A stretch of DNA of 64,000 bases, taken from NCBI RefSeq assembly GCF_002238045.1, contig NZ_NBYO01000002.1, forward strand, positions 124,001 through 188,000. Direction: 5' to 3'. Within the stretch, counting starts at the first letter, position 1, and each line of letters opens with the position of its first letter. This document shows positions 25,329-33,833 of the stretch, in pieces. The position numbers were made by a program, and so were the translations under genes. Source of the stretch: Notoacmeibacter marinus (GTDB lineage Bacteria > Pseudomonadota > Alphaproteobacteria > Rhizobiales > Rhizobiaceae). The notes under the pieces were generated by a model. That model made no database searches and had not been told where the DNA came from. It saw only the letters and a program-made list of their open reading frames with translations.

Positions 25329-26411
25329 ATGGAACAGGGGCATGAGGGCGGGCTGACGCCGCGTGAAAGTCGCCTCGTCGCGATGGAGATCGACGGGTTG
25401 GGCCGGTGGGTGTTCGCCGCTACGGCCTTTCTGATCGCGTTCAGTGTACGCTATGCGCTCAATCTCGATCTGCCGATCGGCTTTCCCTACATCACCTTCC
25501 TGCCCGCCGTCATTATCACCACCTTCGTTGCGGGCCTGTCGCCCGGTATTGTCACGGCGGTCGCCGGTGGCCTGACGGCCTGGTACTTCTTCATGGCGCC
25601 TTATGGCAGCTTCGCCCTTAACGGCAACTCAGCGCTGGCGCTCGGCTTCTACATCTTCATTGTCGTCATCGACATCGCCATCATCCATATCATGAGCCGA
25701 GCCCTGCACCGGCTGGCGGAAGAACGGCGGCGAAGCGCCGAACTGGCCAGAAGCCGCGAATTCATGTTCAGCGAACTGCAGCACCGCGTATCGAACAATC
25801 TGCAGGTCGTCGCTTCGATGATGCAGATGCAAAAGCGCCAGATCAACGATCAGGACGCCATGAAGATCGTGGACGAAGCCATCCGCCGGCTGCAACTGGT
25901 CAGCAAGATTCAGCGTGCGCTGCACAATCCGCATGGGCAGCGCATCCCTCTGCAGGACTTTCTGAACGGCATGGTGCCGGATGTGATCGAAGCCGCGGGC
26001 GGACCGCCTGGTATTGCGTATGACGTGAGGGCCGATAGGGGTGCAGACGACATCGTGCTGAACAGCACGCAATCGGTGCCGGTCGGTCTGATCGCCGCGG
26101 AACTGATCGCAAATTGTGTGGAGCACGGATTCGAAGGGCGGGATCGGGGCCATATCGAAATACGGATCGGCCGGACGGATAATGCCCTGATAGCGCTGGA
26201 TATTATCGATGATGGCCATGGTCTAGACGATGATTTCGATCTGGCGAAATCCCGTTCGCTTGGCATGCAGATCGCCCGGGCCTTTGCCATGCAGCTTGGT
26301 GGCGTACTCACTCTGGATGGAGACGGCGGGACGCACGCGCGGCTCGTGTTCCCCGAAGCGCAGGCGGAAGAAGATGCATGGTCCGAGCCGCAAGGCATAT
26401 CGTCCGCGTAA
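25329..26411 (+). CDS. Sensor histidine kinase with DUF4118 membrane domain and HisKA_2 kinase domain
   Basis: Membrane-bound kinase of about 360 residues. Four hydrophobic segments at roughly residues 25-130 form a DUF4118-type N-terminus (as in KdpD), and a HisKA_2 domain follows. The phosphoacceptor histidine is in FSELQHRVSNNLQ (near residue 153), then an ATPase domain with N-box ELIANCVEHGF and G1-like DDGHGLDD. The cognate response regulator is not adjacent. The start is uncertain: no strong Shine-Dalgarno is seen, and an in-frame codon at 25224 or the ATG at 25383 are alternatives. Members of this kinase group often feed the general stress response; that is inference here. Confidence 0.82.
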   Translation: MEQGHEGGLTPRESRLVAMEIDGLGRWVFAATAFLIAFSVRYALNLDLPIGFPYITFLPAVIITTFVAGLSPGIVTAVAGGLTAWYFFMAPYGSFALNGNSALALGFYIFIVVIDIAIIHIMSRALHRLAEERRRSAELARSREFMFSELQHRVSNNLQVVASMMQMQKRQINDQDAMKIVDEAIRRLQLVSKIQRALHNPHGQRIPLQDFLNGMVPDVIEAAGGPPGIAYDVRADRGADDIVLNSTQSVPVGLIAAELIANCVEHGFEGRDRGHIEIRIGRTDNALIALDIIDDGHGLDDDFDLAKSRSLGMQIARAFAMQLGGVLTLDGDGGTHARLVFPEAQAEEDAWSEPQGISSA

Positions 26412-26540
26412 CCGTCGGACGATCCGTTAACCGGCCATGCATTTCTGCAATGCTGCTCCGCAACATAAGCGCTTCCAACGGCAGGGATTCGCTCTCATAT
26501 TAGCGTCGACGCAATTGAGAGAACCCAAGGAAACAGAGAT

Positions 26541-26678
26541 ATGGGCAGCCGTTTTTTCCAGTTCCGCAGCCGTCGCCAGCGTGACGAGGACTATCTCGCC
26601 AAGGCCACCGATCTGGCCGATCTGGAGCGCCGCATGCGCAACATCGATCGCGCTTCGGGCCGTCTGCCGAACTTCTGA
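26541..26678 (+). CDS. DUF3563-family small protein
   Basis: Forty-five residues beginning MGSRFFQFRSRRQ and containing EDYLAKATDLADLERRMR, the conserved body of DUF3563, a small alphaproteobacterial protein family without known function. AAGGAAA lies about 9 bases upstream, and a good rho-independent terminator follows 23 bases after the stop, so this is a complete single-gene unit. Confidence 0.85.
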   Translation: MGSRFFQFRSRRQRDEDYLAKATDLADLERRMRNIDRASGRLPNF

Positions 26679-26701
26679 TCCGAAACGATCAAGCGATATG
26701 G

Positions 26702-26731
26702 AAGCCCGCCGGTTTGGCGGGCTTTTTCTTT
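26702..26731 (+). terminator. Rho-independent terminator after the DUF3563 gene
   Basis: AAGCCCGCC-GGTTT-GGCGGGCTT is a perfect 9-base-pair stem followed by TTTTCTTT. It ends just before the convergent DUF1330 stop at 26744 and may serve both strands. Confidence 0.9.
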
Positions 26732-26743
26732 GAGTGGAAGCGC

Positions 26744-27166
26744 CTACCCGAAAAGATCGCCACCCTCTTTTGGGCTGGTTCGAATCAAGCGGGAAGTAAG
26801 AACGGCGGCCTGACGATGCTTGACCGCCTGGCGGTAGGCCGGGTCGCGGACCATCTCCACGAAGGCGGCAAGGTTCGGATATTCGGCGATGAAGCAATGG
26901 TCCCAGCACTCATCGCTCGGGCCGATCAGTATGAACTCGAACTGGCCTCGCCAAAGGATTCGTCCCCCAACGCGATGAAAAACCGGTCCGCTCTGCCGGC
27001 CATAGGCCGCATAGGCGTCGACACCGCTGATCTGGCGGCCATCGTCGTAGATCGCCTTATCCAGCAGTTGGACGAGATTGAGCATGTGAAGCGGCCCGTC
27101 TCGCTCCATCGCCCGAAAGGCGGCGAAGGTTTCCTTGTCGGGATCGACATAGCGTTCTTCAGTCAT
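26744..27166 (-). CDS. DUF1330 domain-containing protein
   Basis: Protein of 140 residues, a dimeric alpha-beta barrel domain (DUF1330): LHMLNLVQL early, AYAAYGRQSGPVF, then GRILWRGQFEFILIG and FIAEYPNLAAFVEMVRDPAYR. The pattern of an early LNLV strand and a late W/Y-rich AYR helix is typical. The function is not established. The ATG at 27166 follows 14 bases after the secreted hydrolase stop at 27181, so the two are probably co-transcribed on the minus strand. Confidence 0.85.
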   Translation of the reverse strand: MTEERYVDPDKETFAAFRAMERDGPLHMLNLVQLLDKAIYDDGRQISGVDAYAAYGRQSGPVFHRVGGRILWRGQFEFILIGPSDECWDHCFIAEYPNLAAFVEMVRDPAYRQAVKHRQAAVLTSRLIRTSPKEGGDLFG

Positions 27167-27180
27167 GACGGCCTGTTTCC

Positions 27181-28062
27181 CTAATTCGATAGCATCCAGT
27201 TGATCGTCCGTCGCCAGTCGACCATACGGATAGGCGTGCCGTGATTGCCGCTCTCGTAGCGATCCATGCGCACAGGATAGGTCCCGGCCCCGTTGCGAAG
27301 CTGTTCGTAGAGCCGTTCGGCATCGTCGATAGCAAAAACCGGATCGCGGCTGCCATGAGCGATGAAGACGGGTACCCGCGCGCGAAAGGCGGTGCTGGAC
27401 AGGAAATCACCGGCGGGCGGCGCAGCCAGAAAGATCAGACCGGCAAGATCGGCGACTGTGGAGGCCCGGTTGGCAAGGCGATGGCAGATAGCGCCACCCA
27501 TCGAGCCGCAGGCGACAATAACCTCCGCATCCGGCGAGCGCTTCAGAAGTTCGTCGATGAGTGAGGCGATCTGTTCGGCGCCGGCCTCGCCGAAATCGCG
27601 GAATGTCGGCGTGACGTAAAGCCCGCCATTGCGCGCCATCAAATTGCGGATGCGGTTGAAGTTTCCGCCGAAGGTCAGATCGCGGCTGCCGAGCTTTTCG
27701 TCGCCGCCCTGGCCGTGCAGAAAAATGGTGATGACGGACGCGCCGCGTGTCTTTCCGGTGGCGAGGAAGAGAACGAGGCCAGCCTGGGTCTGCAGCGCCA
27801 GCGCGCTTTCCTGCCGCCGCACCGACAGATCGAGATAGGCGCGTTTTGCGCGTCGCTCCGGAACGGCGTCGCGTCCGTTTATGTCGCGCATCTCGTCGTA
27901 ATCCACGACGCGAAACGCACCGCCATCGCGCTCTTCGACGACGCGGTTCGCAAACAGATCGTCCTTGAACGGCGCGAGTGTGGGCTGCGCCATCGCCGGC
28001 GTCGCGATGAGCACCGCGAACACTGTCAGGCAGAACGATAACGGGTGTCGGATCAGCCGCAT
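27181..28062 (-). CDS. Secreted alpha/beta hydrolase
   Basis: About 293 residues with a Sec signal peptide (positively charged start, hydrophobic core, ATPAMAQ cleavage site near residue 26). The alpha/beta hydrolase core follows: ITIFLHGQGG (oxyanion strand), ACGSMGGAI as the nucleophile elbow with the catalytic serine, an aspartate in HGSRDPVF, and a histidine in SGNHGTP. The class resembles poly(3-hydroxybutyrate) depolymerase-like or PHB/feruloyl esterases, but the substrate is unknown. The start at 28062 gives the cleanest signal; 28074 and 28098 are alternatives. Confidence 0.78.
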   Translation of the reverse strand: MRLIRHPLSFCLTVFAVLIATPAMAQPTLAPFKDDLFANRVVEERDGGAFRVVDYDEMRDINGRDAVPERRAKRAYLDLSVRRQESALALQTQAGLVLFLATGKTRGASVITIFLHGQGGDEKLGSRDLTFGGNFNRIRNLMARNGGLYVTPTFRDFGEAGAEQIASLIDELLKRSPDAEVIVACGSMGGAICHRLANRASTVADLAGLIFLAAPPAGDFLSSTAFRARVPVFIAHGSRDPVFAIDDAERLYEQLRNGAGTYPVRMDRYESGNHGTPIRMVDWRRTINWMLSN

Positions 28063-28150
28063 GGCTGCAACCATTGCCGGAAGATCGATGCGCGACAAGC
28101 CCGAAACGAAGGCTGACGGACATCGCTCTGGCAGGAATGGCGGCGGATCG

Positions 28151-29755
28151 TCACCCCTCGAACGACCCGCCGGCGGATGCCAGCGCCTCCGGCGTATCGA
28201 TATCGGTCACCGCGGCCCGGCCGATCTCGACCAGAACGGTCGGCGCGCCGCTGGCTTCGATCAGATGACGCGCGCCGGTATCCCCGGTCAGGTGAGCGGC
28301 TTCGCTGACGATTCCGGGCGGCAGGATGACCGGGTTGCCGGCCTGTCCATCGCTGCTGCCGCGAACCACCGCCCGGCCGCCATGCTTCTGGAACTCCCCG
28401 ATCATCCGGTCGATGTGATCGGCGGTCACGTGCGGCATGTCGCCAAGAAGGACGAGCGCGCCCTGCCCTTCGGCGATGGCTTCGAGCCCCTGGCGCAGCG
28501 ATCCCGCCATCCCGTCGGAGAAATCGGCGTTGTGCACCCGCCTTACCGGCAGATCGTCCACCGCCTCGCCGATCCGATCCGCTTCATGGCCGGTCACGAG
28601 GACGGCTTCGGTTGCCGTGCTGCCCAACGCCTCGCGCGCGACCCGATGAACGGCCGCCTCGCCATCGAACACGGCCAGAAGCTTGTTGTGCTGACCCATC
28701 CGCCGCGAGGCGCCGGCCGCCAGAATCACCGCTGCGACCGGCACGGGCGCGGGGTTGGCGTCACGCGGCCGGGGGCGCGTTTCGATTTCCTGCAGCAGTC
28801 CGCCGACGCCCATGGCTGCGATGGCGGCGGACGATGGCGGTTCGCCCGCCAGAACCCGCTCCAGAACCCAGTCGAAACCGTTCTCCTTGGGGCTTCTGGC
28901 GCAGCCCGGCGCACCGATCACCGGCTTGTCGCCGAGATGGCCGAGAACGAGCAGATTGCCGGGATCGACCGGCATGCCAACCCGCTCGATCTCGCCTCCA
29001 GCGCGGGCAATGGCCGCCGGGATCACATCGTCGAAATCGCAAACGGCGCTGGCGCCGAACACGATCAGGAGATCGTGGTCGCCAGCCATGCGACGCAGGG
29101 CCGCCACCAGCGCCTCCTCATCGTGCGGGACGCGCATTTCCCGCGCGATATGGCTGCCCGCCCGCGCAAGACGCGCCGCCGTCACGGCAGCCGTCTTGGT
29201 CAGCACCTTCTGGGCCGTGCCGGTGACCATGGTCTGGACGAGGCCGACCCGTTTCGGCTGAAACGGCGTCAGCCGGATCGCTGGAGCCGCGCCGGCGAGC
29301 GCTGCGACGCCGCGCTCGACGGTCTCTTCGGACACGAAAAACGGAATGATCTTGACCGTTGCGAGCATCTGTCCGGCGCGCACCATCGCACCGTCGGGCA
29401 GTGTGGCGATCGTCAGGGCGGGATCGATGGCGTTGAGCGCGTCGATCGTCGCGGCATCGATGGAAACGAGGCCGGGCCGTTCGGCATGCAGATTGACACG
29501 GCCCGTCACCGCTTCACCGGCCGAAATGTCGGGCGCGACAAGCGGAAAAGCCAGGCGGCGCGCCGCGTCGTCTTCCGAAAGATCGCCCCGATCAGGATAG
29601 GCGACGATGATCTCCGACACACCCTCCTGCGCCAGACGCGCCAGAGCCGCCCCATCGAGCACCGTGCCCTTGGAAATGCGCTCGCCCCCGCTCTGGATGG
29701 AGTGAGCGAGCGTGGCGCCTTCCGCCTGCGCGATCGGTACCGGGCCGAACTGCAT
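28151..29755 (-). CDS. Molybdopterin-binding / nucleotidyltransferase fusion (MoeA/MoCF-like plus MobA/MocA-like)
   Basis: Protein of about 534 residues with two parts. The first 330 residues carry a MoCF-biosynthesis-type domain (VVTGTAQKVL-like MVTGTAQ and LLIVFGASAVCDFDDVIP). The remaining 200 are an NTP_transf_3 domain with AVILAAGASRRMGQHNKLL (nucleotide-binding loop) and GDMPHV for the metal, as in MobA/MocA, which transfers CMP or GMP to molybdopterin. This combination fits a protein finishing the molybdopterin-dinucleotide cofactor. ATG at 29755 overlaps the upstream xdhC stop. The longer frame to 30082 is an out-of-gene extension. Confidence 0.85.
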   Translation of the reverse strand: MQFGPVPIAQAEGATLAHSIQSGGERISKGTVLDGAALARLAQEGVSEIIVAYPDRGDLSEDDAARRLAFPLVAPDISAGEAVTGRVNLHAERPGLVSIDAATIDALNAIDPALTIATLPDGAMVRAGQMLATVKIIPFFVSEETVERGVAALAGAAPAIRLTPFQPKRVGLVQTMVTGTAQKVLTKTAAVTAARLARAGSHIAREMRVPHDEEALVAALRRMAGDHDLLIVFGASAVCDFDDVIPAAIARAGGEIERVGMPVDPGNLLVLGHLGDKPVIGAPGCARSPKENGFDWVLERVLAGEPPSSAAIAAMGVGGLLQEIETRPRPRDANPAPVPVAAVILAAGASRRMGQHNKLLAVFDGEAAVHRVAREALGSTATEAVLVTGHEADRIGEAVDDLPVRRVHNADFSDGMAGSLRQGLEAIAEGQGALVLLGDMPHVTADHIDRMIGEFQKHGGRAVVRGSSDGQAGNPVILPPGIVSEAAHLTGDTGARHLIEASGAPTVLVEIGRAAVTDIDTPEALASAGGSFEG

Positions 29756-30450
29756 CAGCGTGCGCTCTCGGAACCGCGCCTTCGGAAGGCGGCGATCATC
29801 TGCGCCAGAATGGCAACCGCGATCTCGGCCGGATTGGCGGCGCCGATGTCCAGCCCGATGGGCGCATCGATCCGCCCAATCGCCGCATCGTCGAAGCCGG
29901 CCTCGGTCAGCCGTTCGACGCGACGGCCATGGGTTTTGCGGCTGCCGAGCGCGCCGATATAGAAACAGTCCGCCTGAAGCGCCGCGATCAGGGCCGGATC
30001 GTCGATCTTCGGATCGTGGGTGATGGCCGCGAGCGCGGTGTAGGCGTCCAGCGGGTCGTCGGCCAACACATCCTGCGGCCATTCGGCGTGAAGAGTGACA
30101 TCCGGAAACCGGTCCGGTGTGGCGAAGGCGCCGCGCGGATCGATGATCTCGAGCTCGTAACCGGCGGCCCGCGCCATCGGTGCCAGCGCCTGGGTGATGT
30201 GAACCGCCCCGATCACGACGAAACGCACCGGCGGCACATAGGCGTTGAGGAAAAGCGTTTCGCCGTCGATCTCCACGGACGACGCCTTGCCCGTGCGCAA
30301 CGCCTTGCCCGCAGCCTGGCCCAGCGCATCACCCGGTATCTCGCCCTCGAGCAGCAATTGCTGGACGCCATGGCGCTCGGTCGCCACGGTGACGGCGCCG
30401 CGGCGGCTCGCGCGCGCTTCGTTCAGACCATGAAGAAGGGTTCGGTCCAT
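29755..30450 (-). CDS. XdhC family protein, C-terminal NAD-binding domain
   Basis: Protein of 231 residues. The Rossmann domain of XdhC_C starts near residue 78 with RFVVIGAVHIT and continues IDPRGAFATPDRF, GALGSRKT and APIGLDIGAANPAEIAVAI, the last being the family hallmark. XdhC carries sulfurated molybdenum cofactor to the apo-hydroxylase. The companion N-terminal domain is a separate gene just upstream (5-base gap), so XdhC is split here as in several alphaproteobacteria. Its stop shares the overlap TGATG with the next gene, indicating translational coupling. Confidence 0.88.
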   Translation of the reverse strand: MDRTLLHGLNEARASRRGAVTVATERHGVQQLLLEGEIPGDALGQAAGKALRTGKASSVEIDGETLFLNAYVPPVRFVVIGAVHITQALAPMARAAGYELEIIDPRGAFATPDRFPDVTLHAEWPQDVLADDPLDAYTALAAITHDPKIDDPALIAALQADCFYIGALGSRKTHGRRVERLTEAGFDDAAIGRIDAPIGLDIGAANPAEIAVAILAQMIAAFRRRGSESAR

Positions 30451-30455
30451 CGCGA

Positions 30456-30791
30456 TCAGCCGAACGGTTCGACGAGAACGCGAATGCGGCCCCCGCAGCT
30501 GAGACCGACCCGCCAGGCCGTCTCATCGGCGACGCCGAACTCCAGCACCTTCGGCTCGGCGGTCTCGATCACCTCGATGGCTTCGGCGACGACCGCCCCT
30601 TCCACGCAACCGCCAGAGACCGAGCCTTCGAAATCGCCGTCTTCGCTGATCGCAAGGTGGCTGCCGGCGGGGCGCGGCGCCGAGCCCCACGTTTCGATGA
30701 CGGTCGCCAGCGCGACCTTCCTGCCGCCGGCGAGCCAGTCCTCGGCGGCCGTCAGCGGATCATGCGAGCGGGCGCTGCTGTCGTGAACCAT
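30456..30791 (-). CDS. XdhC family protein, N-terminal (XdhC_CoxI) domain
   Basis: Protein of 111 residues with the XdhC/CoxI N-terminal signature: LATVIETWGSAPRPAGSHLA, then SGGCVEGAVVAEA (the cysteine thought to bind the molybdenum cofactor), and LSCGGRIRVLVE at the end. AGGAGA lies seven bases upstream of the ATG at 30791. It overlaps the end of the VWA (CoxE) gene by 32 bases in another frame, so the operon is tightly packed. Confidence 0.88.
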   Translation of the reverse strand: MVHDSSARSHDPLTAAEDWLAGGRKVALATVIETWGSAPRPAGSHLAISEDGDFEGSVSGGCVEGAVVAEAIEVIETAEPKVLEFGVADETAWRVGLSCGGRIRVLVEPFG

Positions 30792-32178
30792 CTTTCGTCT
30801 CCTGACCGACAAAGGAATAGCGATGGGGCGTGACCGGCTGGGCGTCCACGATCCACGATTTCGGATCGGCATCGCCCGGCCTGATGGTCCCCGAGAGAGC
30901 CGCGCACAGGCCCGCCAGGCTCTCCATATTATGCACCGGGCGGAACTCGTCGACAAAGGGCAGCATGGCCCGGACACCCGCCGCCCTCGCTTCGAACCCG
31001 TCGAAACGCAGCAGCGGGTTGAGCCAGATCAGCCGTTTGCAGCTTTTCTGCAGACGCTCCATCTCCTGCGCCAGCTGGGCAGTGCCTTCACGCTCCAGCC
31101 CATCGGTGATGAGCAGCACGATGGCGCCCTGCCCCAGAACGCGGCGGGACCAGTCGCGATTGAAATTGTGCAGCGTCTCACCGATCCGGGTTCCCCCCGA
31201 CCAGTCCTGAACGCTCGACGCCACATCGGCCAGCGCCTCATCGGGGTCCTTGTGGCGAAGCTGCCGGCTGAGATTGGTCAGCCGCGTGCCGAAGACGAAG
31301 GAATGCACCTTTCGCCGATGGCCGAGCGCGTGAAGGAAATGCAGCACCACGCGGCTGTACTGGCTCATCGATCCGGAAATGTCGCACAGCGCCACCAAGG
31401 GCGGATGAATGCGCCTGCGCTTCTTGTAGCGCGGCAGGATGATGTCGCCGCCGCTGCGCATGGCGCTGCGCAGCGTGGCGCGCCCATCGAAGCGGCGCCC
31501 GCGCATGTCCGGGCGGAACCGGCGGGTCGGGACCTCGTCCATCGAAAGATGCAGATCGGCGATCAGCCTGCGGGTTTCGGCCAGTTCGGCAACTGACATC
31601 TGCGCGAAGTCCTTCTGGCGCAGGATCTCATTGCCCGAGACGGTGTGGCGCGCATCCACCTCGATCTCCGGCTTCTCCCGGATCGGCTGGGCATGATGGT
31701 GCTGTTCGAAAAGAGCGTCGTTGACCCGCTGTTCGGCCGCTTTCGGCTTCTGGCGTTCGCGCTCCTTTTCCATCGTCGGCGAGAACATGGCGATCATCTT
31801 TTCCATCAGTTCGCGCGAGCGCCAGTACAGCCGGAACGCTTCGTCGAAGGTCGCGCGGTCCTCGCGCCGCTTCACGAAGACCGAATGGAGCGTCCAGTAG
31901 AAATCCTCGCGGCTGCCGATCCCCGCGGCCATGACGGCCTCGATCGCGGTCACGACCGTCGACGGCCCGACCTTCATGCCGGCCTTGCGCAGGGTCCGTC
32001 CGAAATGAACGATGTTGTCGGCCAGCCGGCTCTTGTCCGGACTGCCGGCCAGAGCGCGGTCGATCGAGGGACCGAACGAGGCCATGCCGTGCTCGGCATT
32101 ATCGTCAGCCTTGGCCGGGCTGACGTCGATCAGCCCCGCCGCATCGCCGAAACCCGCCGATTTGCCGGACGCGCTCAT
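30760..32178 (-). CDS. VWA domain protein, CoxE type
   Basis: Protein of 472 residues. The C-terminal half is a von Willebrand A domain with an intact metal-ion site (DISGSMS near residue 270, TDGLE later, and GGTRIGE). The N-terminal region with VGPSTVVTAIEAV and FDEAFRLYWRSRE matches CoxE/YehP-like proteins. CoxE works with the CoxD AAA+ ATPase to insert or maturate the Cu-Mo or Mo site of CO-dehydrogenase-type enzymes. It follows coxD by 4 bases. Confidence 0.87.
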   Translation of the reverse strand: MSASGKSAGFGDAAGLIDVSPAKADDNAEHGMASFGPSIDRALAGSPDKSRLADNIVHFGRTLRKAGMKVGPSTVVTAIEAVMAAGIGSREDFYWTLHSVFVKRREDRATFDEAFRLYWRSRELMEKMIAMFSPTMEKERERQKPKAAEQRVNDALFEQHHHAQPIREKPEIEVDARHTVSGNEILRQKDFAQMSVAELAETRRLIADLHLSMDEVPTRRFRPDMRGRRFDGRATLRSAMRSGGDIILPRYKKRRRIHPPLVALCDISGSMSQYSRVVLHFLHALGHRRKVHSFVFGTRLTNLSRQLRHKDPDEALADVASSVQDWSGGTRIGETLHNFNRDWSRRVLGQGAIVLLITDGLEREGTAQLAQEMERLQKSCKRLIWLNPLLRFDGFEARAAGVRAMLPFVDEFRPVHNMESLAGLCAALSGTIRPGDADPKSWIVDAQPVTPHRYSFVGQETKDGSRQQRPLA

Positions 32179-32182
32179 GGCG

Positions 32183-33097
32183 CTATTCGGCCGCCGCGAG
32201 ATCGCGCTTGACGTCGGTCAGGATCTCCGCGGCCGCGCCGTCCGAAAGGCGCTGGATGTCGTCCTGATATTTCAGCAGCACACCGAGCGTATCGGAGACC
32301 GTTTCCGGATCGATCGCCATCTTGTCCAGTTCGATCAGGGCAGTTGCCCAATCGATCGTCTCGGCGACGCCAGGCACCTTGAACAGATCCATTTTGCGAA
32401 GGCGCTGGACGAAAGCCACCACCTCGGCCGAGAGCTGCTCGGACGCCTGGGGCACCCGCCGGGCTACGATCTCCAGTTCGCGTTCGGCGCTCGGATAATC
32501 GACCCAGTGATAGAGGCAGCGACGCTTCAGCGCGTCGTGAATCTCCCGCGTCCGGTTGGTGGTGATGATGACAAGCGGCGGCTCCGCTGCCTTGATCGTT
32601 CCGAGCTCCGGCACGGTGACCTGAAAATCGGAGAGGATTTCCAGCAGAAACGCCTCGAAGGCTTCATCGGTCCGGTCGAGCTCGTCGATCAGAAAGACGG
32701 GCGCGCCGCCCTCATGCGGCTCGAGCGCCTCCAGCACCGGGCGTCGGATCAGATAACGCTCGGAAAACACATTGTCTTCGAGTTGGTCGCCGGCCGCCGT
32801 GCCGCTCGCTTCGGCCGCCCGGATGGCGATCATCTGCGCGGCGTGGTTCCATTCATACACCGCCGATGCGATGTCGAGCCCTTCATAGCATTGCAGCCGG
32901 ATCAGTCTGCGCCCGAGCCCTTTGGAAAGCACCTTGGCGATTTCCGTCTTGCCGACACCCGCCTCGCCCTCCAGGAAAAGCGGGCGCCCCATCTTCATGG
33001 AGAGATAGAGGACGGTCGCCAGCGCGCGGTCGGCCACGTAGTCCTGCCCCGACAGCAGATCCAGCGTCGCATCGATGGAGTGTGGCAGTTCGCTCAT
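32183..33097 (-). CDS. MoxR-type AAA+ ATPase, CoxD-like
   Basis: Protein of 304 residues. Walker A is GEAGVGKTE near residue 45, Walker B FLIDELDR near 137, the sensor-1 segment is IITTNRTRE, and an arginine finger-like KRRCLYHW follows. It begins four bases inside the flavin reductase stop (ATGA overlap), so translation is coupled. MoxR/CoxD ATPases act as chaperones paired with VWA proteins. This fits the next gene (CoxE). Confidence 0.9.
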   Translation of the reverse strand: MSELPHSIDATLDLLSGQDYVADRALATVLYLSMKMGRPLFLEGEAGVGKTEIAKVLSKGLGRRLIRLQCYEGLDIASAVYEWNHAAQMIAIRAAEASGTAAGDQLEDNVFSERYLIRRPVLEALEPHEGGAPVFLIDELDRTDEAFEAFLLEILSDFQVTVPELGTIKAAEPPLVIITTNRTREIHDALKRRCLYHWVDYPSAERELEIVARRVPQASEQLSAEVVAFVQRLRKMDLFKVPGVAETIDWATALIELDKMAIDPETVSDTLGVLLKYQDDIQRLSDGAAAEILTDVKRDLAAAE

Positions 33098-33636
33098 GCG
33101 CTCTCTCTCCCGGGCGTGGCCATGCTCAGCTTCTCCGCCGGTGCGAGCTGGCGATAATTACGATCGTAATAGATCAGAGGAGCAAGGCTAGGGCCGATTG
33201 CCAGGGCTGTCACTCTGCCAAAAAGTACCCGGTGGGTTGCATGATCGTGCGTGTGCTCGATTTCGCAATCGAGAACCGAGGCCGCATTGGCCAGCACTGG
33301 CGCGCCGCTTGCGAGCACGGTCCATTCGGCCCGCGCGAACCGGTCGTCCTGCGATTCGCGGGTAAAGCCGGCAAAGGCGTCAGCCAGTTCCACCCCGCCG
33401 TCGGACAGCGTGTTGAGCGCGAAATTGCCGTTTTTTACAAAGGCCTCGTTGGCGGGATTGTGGCGATTGAGGCAGACGAGGACGGTTGGCGGATCGTCGG
33501 AAACCGAACAGCCGGCGATGATCGTCACTCCGCGCCGGCCCGCTTCGCCATCCGTGGTCACGATATGGACGGCTCCGGCGAAGCGCGCCATGGCATCGCG
33601 GTAGGACTTCGGATCGACATCGCGGCTTACGAACAA
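33094..33636 (-). CDS. Flavin reductase family protein (DIM6/NTAB, HpaC/RutF-like)
   Basis: Protein of about 180 residues, a split-barrel FMN-binding domain: FAGAVHIVTTDG, then GVTIIAGCSVSDDPP, the HNPANEAF motif, NFALNTLS, and DCEIEHTHDHATH. Such enzymes supply reduced flavin or act as NAD(P)H:FMN oxidoreductases. The start is the TTG at 33636, preceded by AGGAAAAGG; the longer frame upstream is arginine-rich and not coding. It heads the Mo-hydroxylase maturation operon, an unusual place for the family. Confidence 0.78.
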   Translation of the reverse strand: MFVSRDVDPKSYRDAMARFAGAVHIVTTDGEAGRRGVTIIAGCSVSDDPPTVLVCLNRHNPANEAFVKNGNFALNTLSDGGVELADAFAGFTRESQDDRFARAEWTVLASGAPVLANAASVLDCEIEHTHDHATHRVLFGRVTALAIGPSLAPLIYYDRNYRQLAPAEKLSMATPGRESA

Positions 33637-33833
33637 TTGGCACCTTTTCCTGCACAATGGAGGCGGCCGCCTGCGCCGCCAGCCCGTTTCGAAACTGCAC
33701 CGGCATATAGGTGGAGGCCGGGAACACGCAATGGCGTCACGGTTCGTCCTTGTCTGGCGACGCCTGGAATGCGAACACGTTTCTCCAACCGAAAGCGCGG
33801 CCATCCGCGCCCGTTCGGAACAGGAGAGGACGT

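Noticed and set aside
30456-30977. XdhC split caused by a frameshift
   Set aside because: Both halves have their own start codons and ribosome sites and are separated by a clean stop and a 5-base gap; two-gene XdhC is also known in related bacteria.
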